Shown in pieces: positions 17,019 through 26,049 of a DNA stretch of 64,000 nucleotides (its first letter is position 1; the number at the start of each line of letters is the position of its first letter). The position numbers were made by a program, and so were the translations under genes. Under the pieces are notes generated by a model. It was not told the origin of the DNA, ran no database searches, and saw nothing but the letters and a program-made list of their open reading frames with translations. Source of the DNA: Alkalibacterium olivapovliticus (GTDB lineage Bacteria > Bacillota > Bacilli > Lactobacillales > Carnobacteriaceae_A); contig NZ_PVTO01000013.1 of the NCBI RefSeq assembly GCF_003003275.1, forward strand, positions 1 to 64,000, in the 5' to 3' direction.

Positions 17019-18443
17019 ATGGTTAAAACTAATGAAACCCTTATTCAGGAAATTGTAGAAGCTGTCGGTGGCACACAGAATATTAACTCAGCTACTAACT
17101 GTATGACTAGATTACGTATGAATATCAAGGATCAGGAGAAAGTTGATCATGAGAAACTAAAAAATATAGAAGGTGTTATGGGAGTTGTTGATGCAGACAC
17201 ACTTCAAGTGGTTGTAGGACCAGGAAAAGCGAAAAAACTTGGAGACATGATGATTGAGAAATACAATGTCTCTCCATCATCTGATTCTTCAAACAACTGG
17301 CAGGATAATAAACAGTCTGTTAAAGATCGTCAAAAACAAGGAAAACTGAAAACAGCCTTAGAAACAATCGCGAACATCTTTATCCCGATGATTCCGGCTA
17401 TCATTGCTGCAGGTATTTTCCAGGGATTCAGTAGTTTGATTGGCACAATGATCGGTGAAGGAACGATTTCTGGAGATGTCTGGGAAGGTATTCGTATAAC
17501 GTTTGCTTTGATCGGTAACAGCTTCCTTGGGTACTTCGCCATCTTTACAGGTGTGAATGCGGCCAAACGTTTCGGTGCCACTGAAGCTTTAGGTGGAATG
17601 ATCGGGGCCGCTTCAATTGCAGCACCCCTTGTTGAACTATCTACACTCGTAGGATTATATGATGCTGAAGAGCCTCTAAACTCTATTTTAACAACAGGTA
17701 AAGGCGGAATCATCGGCGTCATCTTCGGTGTTTACATTCTGGCTAAAATTGAAAGAGCCGTCCGTAAACGTGTACCGGATGTTCTGGATTTGATTGTAAC
17801 CCCTGTTATAACCTTACTCATCACTGTCTTGTTGATGGCCTTTGTAATCATGCCACTGTCAGGATTCGCCTCAGACTTACTGGTTGACGGATTAAGTGTC
17901 ATCATCGGATCCGATAATATGGTTGTCAGTGTGATATCAGGCTATATCTTAGCGGCAGTCTTCCTTCCAATGGTTCTTTTAGGATTGCACCACGGATTGA
18001 TTCCAATCTATGCAATACAGTTGGAAGCATTAGGCGGCGTGTCTTTATTCCCAGTATTAGCTATGGCTGGAGCCGGACAAGTTGGAGCAGCTATCGCTAT
18101 CTATCTGGTTGCTAAAAAAGCAGGAAATCAGCGACTGAAACAAATTATATCAGGCGCATTACCAGCAGGTATTCTAGGAATCGGTGAGCCCCTGATTTAC
18201 GGTGTCACACTGCCTTTAGGTAAACCATTCATTACGGCAGGATTAGGTGCCGGATTTGGTGGAGCTTACGTTATGCTTATGGGCGTAACAGCGAACGCAT
18301 GGGGTCCATCTGGTTGGGTTGCTCTTCCATTAATGCAAGGAAACGGGATTCTTCATTACGGTATTGGTATTCTGATTTCTTATATTGGCGGATTTATTAT
18401 CACTCGTGCCTTTATTAAAGCGAAAGATATCGCACATGTCTAA
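17019..18443 (+). CDS. murP: PTS EIIBC component for N-acetylmuramic acid
   Basis: The 474-residue transporter imports and phosphorylates MurNAc or MurNAc-GlcNAc. An N-terminal EIIB domain carries the phosphorylated Cys28 in INSATNCMTRLRMN. A linker (about 85-115) leads to a glucose-superfamily EIIC domain with FIPMIPAIIAAGIFQG and GIGEPLIYGVTLPLGKPF. No EIIA domain is fused, so phosphate must come from a shared EIIA-Glc encoded elsewhere. Its last bases overlap the next gene by 8. Confidence 0.9.
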   Translation: MVKTNETLIQEIVEAVGGTQNINSATNCMTRLRMNIKDQEKVDHEKLKNIEGVMGVVDADTLQVVVGPGKAKKLGDMMIEKYNVSPSSDSSNNWQDNKQSVKDRQKQGKLKTALETIANIFIPMIPAIIAAGIFQGFSSLIGTMIGEGTISGDVWEGIRITFALIGNSFLGYFAIFTGVNAAKRFGATEALGGMIGAASIAAPLVELSTLVGLYDAEEPLNSILTTGKGGIIGVIFGVYILAKIERAVRKRVPDVLDLIVTPVITLLITVLLMAFVIMPLSGFASDLLVDGLSVIIGSDNMVVSVISGYILAAVFLPMVLLGLHHGLIPIYAIQLEALGGVSLFPVLAMAGAGQVGAAIAIYLVAKKAGNQRLKQIISGALPAGILGIGEPLIYGVTLPLGKPFITAGLGAGFGGAYVMLMGVTANAWGPSGWVALPLMQGNGILHYGIGILISYIGGFIITRAFIKAKDIAHV

Positions 18444-19467
18444 ATCATTAGGTTTTTCGGTCTATGTTTCTCACTTTGACAAACAGAAACCAGCTCTTGA
18501 AAAACTGAAAGGACAGCACTTTCCAATCTTCACGTCTCTGCACATGAACGAGGAACTATCTCAGGATTATGTTGAGCAAGTAGAAAAGATGTGTCTATGG
18601 CTATCTGACAATGAGTTTTACGTTATTGCGGATGTATCGCCGGTGACGATTGAAACATTTGGTGAAAAGACATTGAATTCTTTGGCTGAAAGGCTTCATT
18701 TAAATAATGTGAGACTTGATTATGGATTTGACTTAAATACGCTTGAACTGGATGATGCATTGGATGTAACGTTTAATGCATCAACCGTTCAGAAAAATGA
18801 TGTGACGCGTTCCAAAGCACTCTACATGCACAACTTTTATCCTAGACCGGAAACGGGACTTGAGCCGGAACAGTTTTATACTATGAATGAAGCGATTCGG
18901 GCTGTGTCAGGAGATTTGACGGCGTTTATTTCAGGAGACAAAGAAACAAGAGGGCCTATCTATGAAGGCCTTCCGACGCTTGAGATGCACCGATACCAGT
19001 CGCCATATGCTCAATATGTGGATTTGATGAAACGCTATGAGCTCGACAAAGTGTTTGTAGGGGATCTTGTGCTCTCTGAAAAAGAGCTGGATCTGATCCT
19101 CTCTTATATGGAAGACGGCATCATACGGGTTCCAGTTGCTTTTTCGGAAGAAAACAGCTATTTGTACGATCAGCCGTTTACGGTTCGAGTCGATTCCCCT
19201 TCCACTCTCATACGGGTGCAGCAGTCACGTGAATACGCTCAACCAGGTAGAAAAGTCGTTGCTGCTCATACTGAGGAAAGAACGCGTGGGTCAGTTACTC
19301 TGGATAACGAAGGGTATAAGCGCTATTCTGGAGAAGTTCAAATGACAAAAAAAGATTACCCTGCTGACGAACGTGTGAATGTCATTGGGAGCATAGAGGA
19401 ACAGTATCATTTGTTGCTGGACAATTTAAGTAACGGAGACACGTTTATATTTGTTTCCGGTAATTGA
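18436..19467 (+). CDS. mupG: 6-phospho-N-acetylmuramidase MupG (DUF871)
   Basis: A DUF871 protein of 343 residues. Members of this family (MupG in Staphylococcus aureus) split MurNAc-6-phosphate-GlcNAc disaccharides after uptake. I start at ATG 18436, giving MSKSLGFSVYVSHFDKQK, rather than at the open frame from 18385. Visible parts are a TIM-barrel N-terminal two thirds (HMNEEL, VSPVTIE, LDYGFD, LYMHNFYPRPETGLEPEQF) and a small beta domain at the end. Its place after murP supports intracellular disaccharide cleavage feeding MurQ. Confidence 0.9.
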   Translation: MSKSLGFSVYVSHFDKQKPALEKLKGQHFPIFTSLHMNEELSQDYVEQVEKMCLWLSDNEFYVIADVSPVTIETFGEKTLNSLAERLHLNNVRLDYGFDLNTLELDDALDVTFNASTVQKNDVTRSKALYMHNFYPRPETGLEPEQFYTMNEAIRAVSGDLTAFISGDKETRGPIYEGLPTLEMHRYQSPYAQYVDLMKRYELDKVFVGDLVLSEKELDLILSYMEDGIIRVPVAFSEENSYLYDQPFTVRVDSPSTLIRVQQSREYAQPGRKVVAAHTEERTRGSVTLDNEGYKRYSGEVQMTKKDYPADERVNVIGSIEEQYHLLLDNLSNGDTFIFVSGN

Positions 19468-19476
19468 ATCGATTGA

Positions 19477-19511
19477 GGGCAGTATTCTTTAACTGGAATG
19501 CTGCCCTTTTT
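19477..19511 (+). terminator. Terminator of the MurNAc operon
   Basis: GGGCAGTATTC pairs with GGAATGCTGCCC around a short loop and is followed by TTTTT. Confidence 0.85.
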
Positions 19512-19703
19512 GTATAAATTCACCTACTAGAGCGTGGACTTCATTAATTTTTTGGCTAATAATCAATAGAAGATGGCCATTCAGTTACTAGAACCATGAA
19601 ATTCACATGCTTGAGGGCTTATAGTATGATTTTTTCTATCATAAGGGCTATTGTATTACTATAATAGAGTCATTTATCTTGTGAAAAAAAGGAGAGAAAG
19701 AGA

Positions 19704-20912
19704 ATGAAAAAGTGGTGGGCACTTGCAGCGACAGTTGCAGTATTGACGGGGTGTGGAGACGGGGAAGATGCTTCCGAGTCAGATAACGAAGTGGATGTAG
19801 AAGAGACAGAAGAACCGACAGAAGAACCGACAGATACAACAGTAAATGAGGATACGGAAGATACCGAAGAGGTCGTTGAAGAAGAGCCAGACGAGGATGC
19901 TGAGGCAGATAATCAGGAAGAGGATGTCCAGTTCGTTCTGCAGATTTCAGATGAAGCTGCTGGTCTCTCTACAGAAACGGACGAGATACTTGGGTTATTG
20001 GATGACTTAATGGCGGAATCCGGAACGGAAGAAATTGGAGAAGAAGGAGAAGTTCGAGCTCAATATTCCGGTTTATTTCTGACGGATGAACAAACTGTAT
20101 TATATGGCGTCTTTATTCTATCCAACCGTTCAGAAGAAGCCATGACAAACATCAGCATGGATTTGTCAGTAGCCGCAGATGATCTGGTACTATTTGAAGA
20201 GACTCAAGTCTATCTGGACCAGGAACATTTTGGGGTGCTCGAACCCAACACCGCTATGCCAGTGTATGTCGAAATAGATATCGCTCAGCTGGATACAATT
20301 GAAGAAATCAGTAATAACAGGGAAGAAATAACCTATGTTGATAATATTGTATTTGATTCCCCTGACGAGAACCCAGCGCCAAGAGACCCTGAAGGTCATA
20401 TTCCAGGCTATCGTCCCGAGTACATGACGATGATGGCTGAAGGGCAAGATGGAACCAGTCAACCGGAAGGGAATGTCCCGGAATTGGAATTCGTTCTACC
20501 TGCTTACTTAGAAGATGAGGAATTGAGTATGGGAATGATACACGTTCAGGACATTCTTGATTTAGCAGCAGCCGGATCGATTGAAAATGATATTTCGATA
20601 TACTGGACAGGGGTAGCTGAGCAGCAAGGAAGTGAAGAAAACTTTGAAGGTGTTTTCTTGTTGATGAACCGCACTGGATCAGACTTTAAAAATATTGAAT
20701 TTGGCTTTACTCTGGAAGATGAGAATGGCAATGTGGTCTTCGAGGACCAGACCATCACCTTACCTGAAGACGAATTTGGTGTCTTGCGTGATGGAACGAT
20801 GATGCCGGTATATGTATCAGTACCAGATGAAGGTGAAGCCGCATTTATGGGCATCATCGAACAGTATGGGGCTATTTATCGCTTTGAATCCTGGAATGCT
20901 GAAGAAGACTAA
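19704..20912 (+). CDS. Acidic lipoprotein with an internal domain duplication
   Basis: A signal peptide and lipobox (AVLTGC, Cys17) are followed by an about 55-residue linker of almost only Glu, Asp, Thr and Pro. Two copies of the same roughly 140-residue beta-rich domain follow. Matching landmarks are LYGVFILSNRSEEAMTNI / FEGVFLLMNRTGSDFKNI and FGVLEPNTAMPVYVEI / FGVLRDGTMMPVYVSV. I do not recognise the domain. It would sit on the outer face of the membrane. It is monocistronic with its own terminator. Confidence 0.75.
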   Translation: MKKWWALAATVAVLTGCGDGEDASESDNEVDVEETEEPTEEPTDTTVNEDTEDTEEVVEEEPDEDAEADNQEEDVQFVLQISDEAAGLSTETDEILGLLDDLMAESGTEEIGEEGEVRAQYSGLFLTDEQTVLYGVFILSNRSEEAMTNISMDLSVAADDLVLFEETQVYLDQEHFGVLEPNTAMPVYVEIDIAQLDTIEEISNNREEITYVDNIVFDSPDENPAPRDPEGHIPGYRPEYMTMMAEGQDGTSQPEGNVPELEFVLPAYLEDEELSMGMIHVQDILDLAAAGSIENDISIYWTGVAEQQGSEENFEGVFLLMNRTGSDFKNIEFGFTLEDENGNVVFEDQTITLPEDEFGVLRDGTMMPVYVSVPDEGEAAFMGIIEQYGAIYRFESWNAEED

Positions 20913-20940
20913 CTTTTATGATGATGTATAAAGCCTGACT

Positions 20941-20973
20941 AAAGTATTCCGTATAAAAACGGAACACTTTTTG
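20941..20973 (+). terminator. Terminator after the acidic lipoprotein
   Basis: AAAGTATTCCGT and ACGGAACACTTTTT form a stem with one bulge around ATAAAA. Confidence 0.65.
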
Positions 20974-21169
20974 TCTGCGGATAGAGCTTCTTATTCAAGT
21001 GTCTGTTTTTAAATAGGCCTGTGAAAGAGTAAATATAAAAAGGGTATAATCGTGATAAATTTAACGTTAAGAGTATCAGGAACTGCTGATAAGTCTTCTT
21101 ATACAAACGGGTTTAAGGTAAAATGACAAAGTACATAAAATTCGTTGAGAGAGTATAGAGGTGTGTCTG

Positions 21170-22603
21170 ATGCAAACTGTTTTGAATACGCTGTCGCAGG
21201 TTATGGATGCGTTTGGGGCTGCGATAGTGGTTCCTTTTGTTCTACTGATTTTAAATTTAATTATGAAAGTCCCGCTTAAAAAGGCGATGCAGTCCGCATT
21301 AAGTGCTGGTATTGGGCTGACGGGATTTAATCTTCTGATTGGAGCCTACACGCCGATTGTGACACCAGTCGTTCAGAGAATGGTCGCGACAACCGGGGTG
21401 AACTTGAACATTTTAGATACTGGGTGGCAGGCAACCAGCATTGTTGCTTATTCTACTCAGGCAGGAATGATTTTCTTGGGTCTGGGTCTGCTGCTGCAGG
21501 TCGTCTTATTTTTACTGAAAATAACAGACGTGTTCTTCCCTTCTGACTTATGGAACAACTATTCTTATATGCTGTGGGGATCGATGATATACGCTGTGAC
21601 TCGCAATATGCTGTTAGCTATCGGTCTGATGGTCCTGATCAATCTGTATACGATGGTTTTTTCAGAAGCATTGTCCAAAAGATGGTCTACTTATTATGGC
21701 TACCCAAGAGCAACTATTGTAGCTTCGCATGCTTTAGGAACATTTCCCGTTGCCGTTGGTATGAATGCCTTGTTAAATAAATTAGGCGCAGATAAAGTAA
21801 AATGGGATACGGTTTCACTGCAGAATAAGTTAGGTCTGTTAGGCGAACCGACTTCAATAGGGTTTCTTTTAGGGCTGTTGCTCGGACTAGCAGGGAATCT
21901 GACACGCCTGAATTCGATGGAAGGCTGGGGAGAAGCCTTTACAGTAGGAATCGCCACAGCCACCGTTATGGCTATATTCCCTAAAATAGCTGATATCTTT
22001 GCGTCTGCGTTTGCGACGATAACCGATGCATCTAAACAATCTACGGATTCGAGTGATGATGACCGAGAATGGTATCTGGCAATTAATGATGCGGCAGGTT
22101 ACGGCGAACCGGCGACGATTATGACCGGTCTGCTGCTGATTCCGATTATTGTCATCTTGTCAATCGTCCTTCCAGGGAACCAGGCTTTGCCACTGGTAGA
22201 CTTAGTGGCCTTGCCATATCTAGTACAGGCAATCGTATCCGTATCAAATGGGAACATTTTCAAATCGCTGATTACCGGAACGGTCTATCTTGTGCTGGGC
22301 TTGTATCTGGTGACCCTTGTGGCGCCTATCTTTACGGAAGTGGCTTTAGAAGTGGGTGTGGCTATACCAGATGGCGCACTGATGATCTTCAGCTTAACGG
22401 TACTGACTAACTTGCTCGGAGGGATTCTGTTCCTGGTCTTTATGACACAGAATATCTGGCTGATCGGGTTGACTGTAATCGTTTATATCGTCTTGTTTGC
22501 TTTATTCAAACGACACAAGCAGGCATTTCATAGGTACCTGGAAAAGCAGGCATTAGGCGATGAGGCTGAGGACACTCTAAAGACCCAAGGATTGAACGAA
22601 TAG
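21170..22603 (+). CDS. PTS EIIC, galactitol (GatC) family, without EIIA/EIIB neighbours
   Basis: A 477-residue membrane protein resembling GatC: GAAIVVPFVLLILNLIMKVPLKKAMQSAL at the start, TGWQATSIVAYSTQAG, NLTRLNSMEGWGEAFTVGI and NDAAGYGEPATIMTGLLLIP. ATG 21170 is preferred to GTG 21161 because AGAGG lies 7 bases before it. No gatA or gatB homologue flanks it. It may use distant EIIA/EIIB proteins or work as an uncoupled transporter. Confidence 0.85.
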   Translation: MQTVLNTLSQVMDAFGAAIVVPFVLLILNLIMKVPLKKAMQSALSAGIGLTGFNLLIGAYTPIVTPVVQRMVATTGVNLNILDTGWQATSIVAYSTQAGMIFLGLGLLLQVVLFLLKITDVFFPSDLWNNYSYMLWGSMIYAVTRNMLLAIGLMVLINLYTMVFSEALSKRWSTYYGYPRATIVASHALGTFPVAVGMNALLNKLGADKVKWDTVSLQNKLGLLGEPTSIGFLLGLLLGLAGNLTRLNSMEGWGEAFTVGIATATVMAIFPKIADIFASAFATITDASKQSTDSSDDDREWYLAINDAAGYGEPATIMTGLLLIPIIVILSIVLPGNQALPLVDLVALPYLVQAIVSVSNGNIFKSLITGTVYLVLGLYLVTLVAPIFTEVALEVGVAIPDGALMIFSLTVLTNLLGGILFLVFMTQNIWLIGLTVIVYIVLFALFKRHKQAFHRYLEKQALGDEAEDTLKTQGLNE

Positions 22604-22669
22604 AGACAGCACGTAAAAGGCTAGACTGTGTTAAACTAATAAAAAGTCTGTTACAAACAAGGAGTATAA

Positions 22670-23584
22670 ATGAATCCACTATTTAAATTTATTTTAAGGC
22701 TAGTGTCTTCACCTAAAATCGATATACAGGAAGACTATCAGTCTATGAGACGAATGCAGAGGTTTTTTGCAAGAAATCCGCAACCAAGGTATCGGTTTCT
22801 GGACGAGAAAATTTACACTACGGAAGGGAATCATGAAATCCCTGTCCGTATTTTTTACCCTAAGGAAAAACGTCATAACGGAGCGGTCCTTTATGTACAT
22901 GGTGGAGGCTGGGTCATTGGAGACATAGAATCTTATTCGCGGACGTGTATCAATCTGGCAGACAGTTTGGGCCGCATTGTGTATTCCGTGGATTACCGTC
23001 TGGCACCGGAAGCCCCCTATCCAGCTGGGTTAAATGACTGCCTTCGTGTCGCAGAAGTCCTGATGACGGAAATCGAAGGGGAGGAAGAGCGTGACTGGAT
23101 CTTTATGGGCGATTCAGCCGGAGCGAATCTGATTGCGGCGGTGTCACTCGTTTTGAGAGACAATGGACGAACACTTCCCGGAAAACAGGTCTTGATTTAT
23201 CCGGTAACGTATTGGGATCACACGGAAGCTTCACCGTTCGAGTCAATTAAAACAAATGGCTACGAATACGGATTGACTATTAAGAAAATACAAGAATATA
23301 TGGAGCTGTACGCACCTGATATGTCTATCAGAAAGAGTCCGACGATTTCACCACTGATGGCTGACAATCTGAGCGAACAGCCTGATACATTAGTTATTAC
23401 AGCTGAATTCGATCCTTTAAGAGACGAGGGAGAAATGTACGGCAAAGCATTGGAAAAAGCTGGAAATAGTGTACGAATACATCGTGTGCTGAATGCAGTG
23501 CACGGATTCATCACGTATCCAAAATTTACAGAACCTGTTGAAGAAACCATTAAAGTCATTAAAGAGTTTTTAGGCCAGGAGTAG
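22670..23584 (+). CDS. Alpha/beta hydrolase, hormone-sensitive-lipase type
   Basis: 304 residues. It has the HSL oxyanion motif VHGGGWVIGD (about 76-85), YRLAPEAPYPAGLNDC, the nucleophile GDSAGAN, an acid in EFDPLRDEG and the His in VHGF. These indicate a Ser-Asp-His carboxylesterase. It opens a compact three-gene group (12-base gap, then a 4-base overlap), so its substrate may be the product of the acyltransferase-like next gene. Confidence 0.85.
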   Translation: MNPLFKFILRLVSSPKIDIQEDYQSMRRMQRFFARNPQPRYRFLDEKIYTTEGNHEIPVRIFYPKEKRHNGAVLYVHGGGWVIGDIESYSRTCINLADSLGRIVYSVDYRLAPEAPYPAGLNDCLRVAEVLMTEIEGEEERDWIFMGDSAGANLIAAVSLVLRDNGRTLPGKQVLIYPVTYWDHTEASPFESIKTNGYEYGLTIKKIQEYMELYAPDMSIRKSPTISPLMADNLSEQPDTLVITAEFDPLRDEGEMYGKALEKAGNSVRIHRVLNAVHGFITYPKFTEPVEETIKVIKEFLGQE

Positions 23585-23596
23585 GGAGGAAATCAG

Positions 23597-24949
23597 ATGG
23601 AAAAGAAAAATTGGGTCCGACTGGATAATGCATCAAATATTTTTCTGGCTGCACGTACTGAAGTAGATACAAAGGTTTTTCGGTTTTCAGCGCATATGAC
23701 TGAAAGTGTTGACCCTGCTTCTTTGCAGAAAGCGCTAGTCAAGACCTATGAAGCTTACCCTCTTTTCCAGAACGTGATGAGGAGAGGGATCTTCTGGTAT
23801 TATCTGGAGCACACGGAAAAAATCCCTTATGTTCAGCCTGAAACCCTTCCTCCGTGCACAGCCATTTACCATTATGACCGCAAGGAATTATTGTTCAGAG
23901 TCATTTATAATCAGAACCGTGTGCATCTAGAGGTCTTTCATGCCTTGACGGATGGGACTGGAGCGATGTGGTTTTTTGAAGATCTGATTACTGAATACAC
24001 GCGTTTGCGTCACCCTGAAGCGTTTGGGGAGGAAGCACAGAAAACCCCCAGACAAAAACAGGATCTGGAGGACAGCTTCAAGCGGTATTTCAGGAAAAAG
24101 AAGAAAGAGCGTGAAGTGGAGCCGTCTCGAAAACCCTTTGAAGAGGCCTACAAAGAAGCCCGCGATATTGAAAAAAGCCTTCAACCCTATGAAGAACAAC
24201 CGAAACAAAAGAATATTTACCGTGTAAAAGGAACGATGACCCCTGACCATAGACCACGGATCATTGAAATGCAGACCCCTGTGAAGCCGGTCTTAAATTT
24301 GGCTCGTAGCCACAAAGTTTCATTGACGCTTTATTTGACGGCGATCTATATGATGTCCGTGTACGAATCGATTGATGAAAAGAAAGAAGAAGAAACGATT
24401 ACGGTCTCGATTCCGGTAAATCTGAGGCAGTTTTACCCGTCGTTTTCCGTCAGAAATTTCTTCAGTACAACGCTGATGGCGTACACATTTAAGAAAGATC
24501 AGGCTTTCGATATTGAACATATTTGTGATGTCATCGATAAGCAGCTGAAAAAAGAAGTTCAGCCTGAAGCTATCGAAAAAAGGCTCAAACGGTTTATTGG
24601 ATTTGAATTTCACCCAGCCGTACGCGTTGTTTTCAGGCCGATTAAAGATATCGTGTTGAAGTGGGTCAGTCTATACACGAATCGTAAGATAACAGTCGCG
24701 ATGTCCAACTTGGGAAGACTGGCGCTTCCAGAAGTGGTCGAACCATATGTCGATAATATCAACTTTTATACGGCAGTCGTCAGGCCACAGTTTTGTATGA
24801 ACAGTTATAAGGATACATTGAACATTCTGTTTACCAGTCCTTTTGTGGACAAGACCATTCAGAGAAACTTTATCAGGCATCTCAGTCAGGAAGGGCTCAG
24901 CATTCGAATCGATGCCAATAAAGTCACAAGAGAGGAGTTTGAGGCATGA
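23597..24949 (+). CDS. Condensation/alcohol-acetyltransferase-like protein
   Basis: A 450-residue protein with the build of BAHD/condensation-type CoA acyltransferases. ASLQKALVKTYEAYPLFQNVMRRG lies near the start. The active-site-like VFHALTDGTGAMWFFEDLI (about 113-131) corresponds to HHxxxDG but with a single His. SIPVNLRQFYPS (about 268) and MSNLGRLALPE (about 373) recall the second half of the fold. A basic linker (about 155-205) interrupts the halves. I infer acyl transfer to an alcohol or lipid carrier. Confidence 0.65.
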   Translation: MEKKNWVRLDNASNIFLAARTEVDTKVFRFSAHMTESVDPASLQKALVKTYEAYPLFQNVMRRGIFWYYLEHTEKIPYVQPETLPPCTAIYHYDRKELLFRVIYNQNRVHLEVFHALTDGTGAMWFFEDLITEYTRLRHPEAFGEEAQKTPRQKQDLEDSFKRYFRKKKKEREVEPSRKPFEEAYKEARDIEKSLQPYEEQPKQKNIYRVKGTMTPDHRPRIIEMQTPVKPVLNLARSHKVSLTLYLTAIYMMSVYESIDEKKEEETITVSIPVNLRQFYPSFSVRNFFSTTLMAYTFKKDQAFDIEHICDVIDKQLKKEVQPEAIEKRLKRFIGFEFHPAVRVVFRPIKDIVLKWVSLYTNRKITVAMSNLGRLALPEVVEPYVDNINFYTAVVRPQFCMNSYKDTLNILFTSPFVDKTIQRNFIRHLSQEGLSIRIDANKVTREEFEA

Positions 24950-25611
24950 AAAAATGTCCGAATTGCCAGGTAGACGTGCTGGACAACTGGTCAGTCTGTC
25001 CCCTGTGTGAAAGTCCTCTGGAAACGACTGGTCAAGAAAGCCCGCCGACTTCTTTTCCTGAAATCAGCTTACGGTTTAATCGCCGGAAAGTGAAGCAATC
25101 ATTGACACTGGTCTCGCTTCTTGTGGTACTGCTCTTTTTTGTCAGCCAGTCAATCTGGCGTTTTCAGTTCTTTGGTCTTGAATTTGTCTTGTTCGGCTTG
25201 ATGACAACTTGGATCATGGTTCTGGTCCTGATTCGAAAAAGGCGGAATATTGTTAAAGGCATTGTCTATGTACTCATTATTTTCTCACTGCTGAGTGTGT
25301 ATTTTGATTATATATTCGGCTGGCTGGGATGGTCATTAACCTTTGTGATTCCTACCCTCTGTATAGCGGCACTGCTGGCGATGTTTGTAGTGATACAAGT
25401 GGTTAAAATTGACCCGGGTGACTATATTCTATACCTTCAACTCGCTGCATTGATGGGATTCGTACCGTTTCTGTTTATCTTTATGGATTGGGTCGTTATA
25501 GAATTACCCAGCTGGGTTTCGATCATATTCAGTTTCCTCATGTTCTGGTCTGTTTTGGTCCGTCACGGAAAAGCCATATGGAACGAACTGGGAAAACGAA
25601 TGCATGTGTAA
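24946..25611 (+). CDS. Zinc-ribbon membrane protein (DUF6320 type)
   Basis: The N-terminus holds a rubredoxin-like zinc ribbon (CPNC at 4-7, CPLC at 24-27), then six hydrophobic helices from about residue 48 to 215. This layout matches proteins annotated as DUF6320, which I recall sitting beside acyltransferase-like and alpha/beta hydrolase genes. It overlaps the preceding gene by 4 bases, implying coupled translation. Function unknown. Confidence 0.65.
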   Translation: MKKCPNCQVDVLDNWSVCPLCESPLETTGQESPPTSFPEISLRFNRRKVKQSLTLVSLLVVLLFFVSQSIWRFQFFGLEFVLFGLMTTWIMVLVLIRKRRNIVKGIVYVLIIFSLLSVYFDYIFGWLGWSLTFVIPTLCIAALLAMFVVIQVVKIDPGDYILYLQLAALMGFVPFLFIFMDWVVIELPSWVSIIFSFLMFWSVLVRHGKAIWNELGKRMHV

Positions 25612-25647
25612 TAAAGCGTCAAAGTAATTAAGGTAAGGATGGTTAGA

Positions 25648-26049
25648 ATGAAAAATATTTATGTCGTTGGTGCTATCATCGTTGAGAACGAGAAAATACT
25701 CTGTGCCCAAAGAGGGAACGAAAAGACATTGCCGAATTTGTGGGAGTTTCCGGGTGGGAAAATTGAAACCGGGGAAACTCCACAGCAAGCACTGATCCGT
25801 GAAATTTCGGAAGAATTACTCATTGAAGTGGATGTTCAGCCGGAGGTGTTCGAAGAAACAAGTTATGATTATGATTTCGGACGGGTTCATCTGACAACCT
25901 TCATTTGTTATTTAAAAAAAGGACGCCCTAGGTTGACGGAACATCTTCAAGTCAAGTGGATACCTTCTGAAGATCTGAAGTCGATCAAGTGGGCGCCAGC
26001 TGATATTCCGGCAGTAGAGAAACTAGTGAAGGAAGGCGTGAGTGTATGA
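25648..26049 (+). CDS. Nudix hydrolase, MutT-like
   Basis: ATG 25648 (MKNIYVVGAIIV) is the likely family start; an in-frame ATG at 25639 is also possible. A complete Nudix box GGKIETGETPQQALIREISE-EL (REISEEL intact) sits about residues 36-57, preceded by LWEFPGG, the MutT/CTP-pyrophosphohydrolase pattern. It could clean oxidised nucleotides or hydrolyse a nucleotide signal. Its end overlaps the helicase start by 4 bases (ATGA), so the two proteins are probably made together. Confidence 0.85.
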   Translation: MKNIYVVGAIIVENEKILCAQRGNEKTLPNLWEFPGGKIETGETPQQALIREISEELLIEVDVQPEVFEETSYDYDFGRVHLTTFICYLKKGRPRLTEHLQVKWIPSEDLKSIKWAPADIPAVEKLVKEGVSV

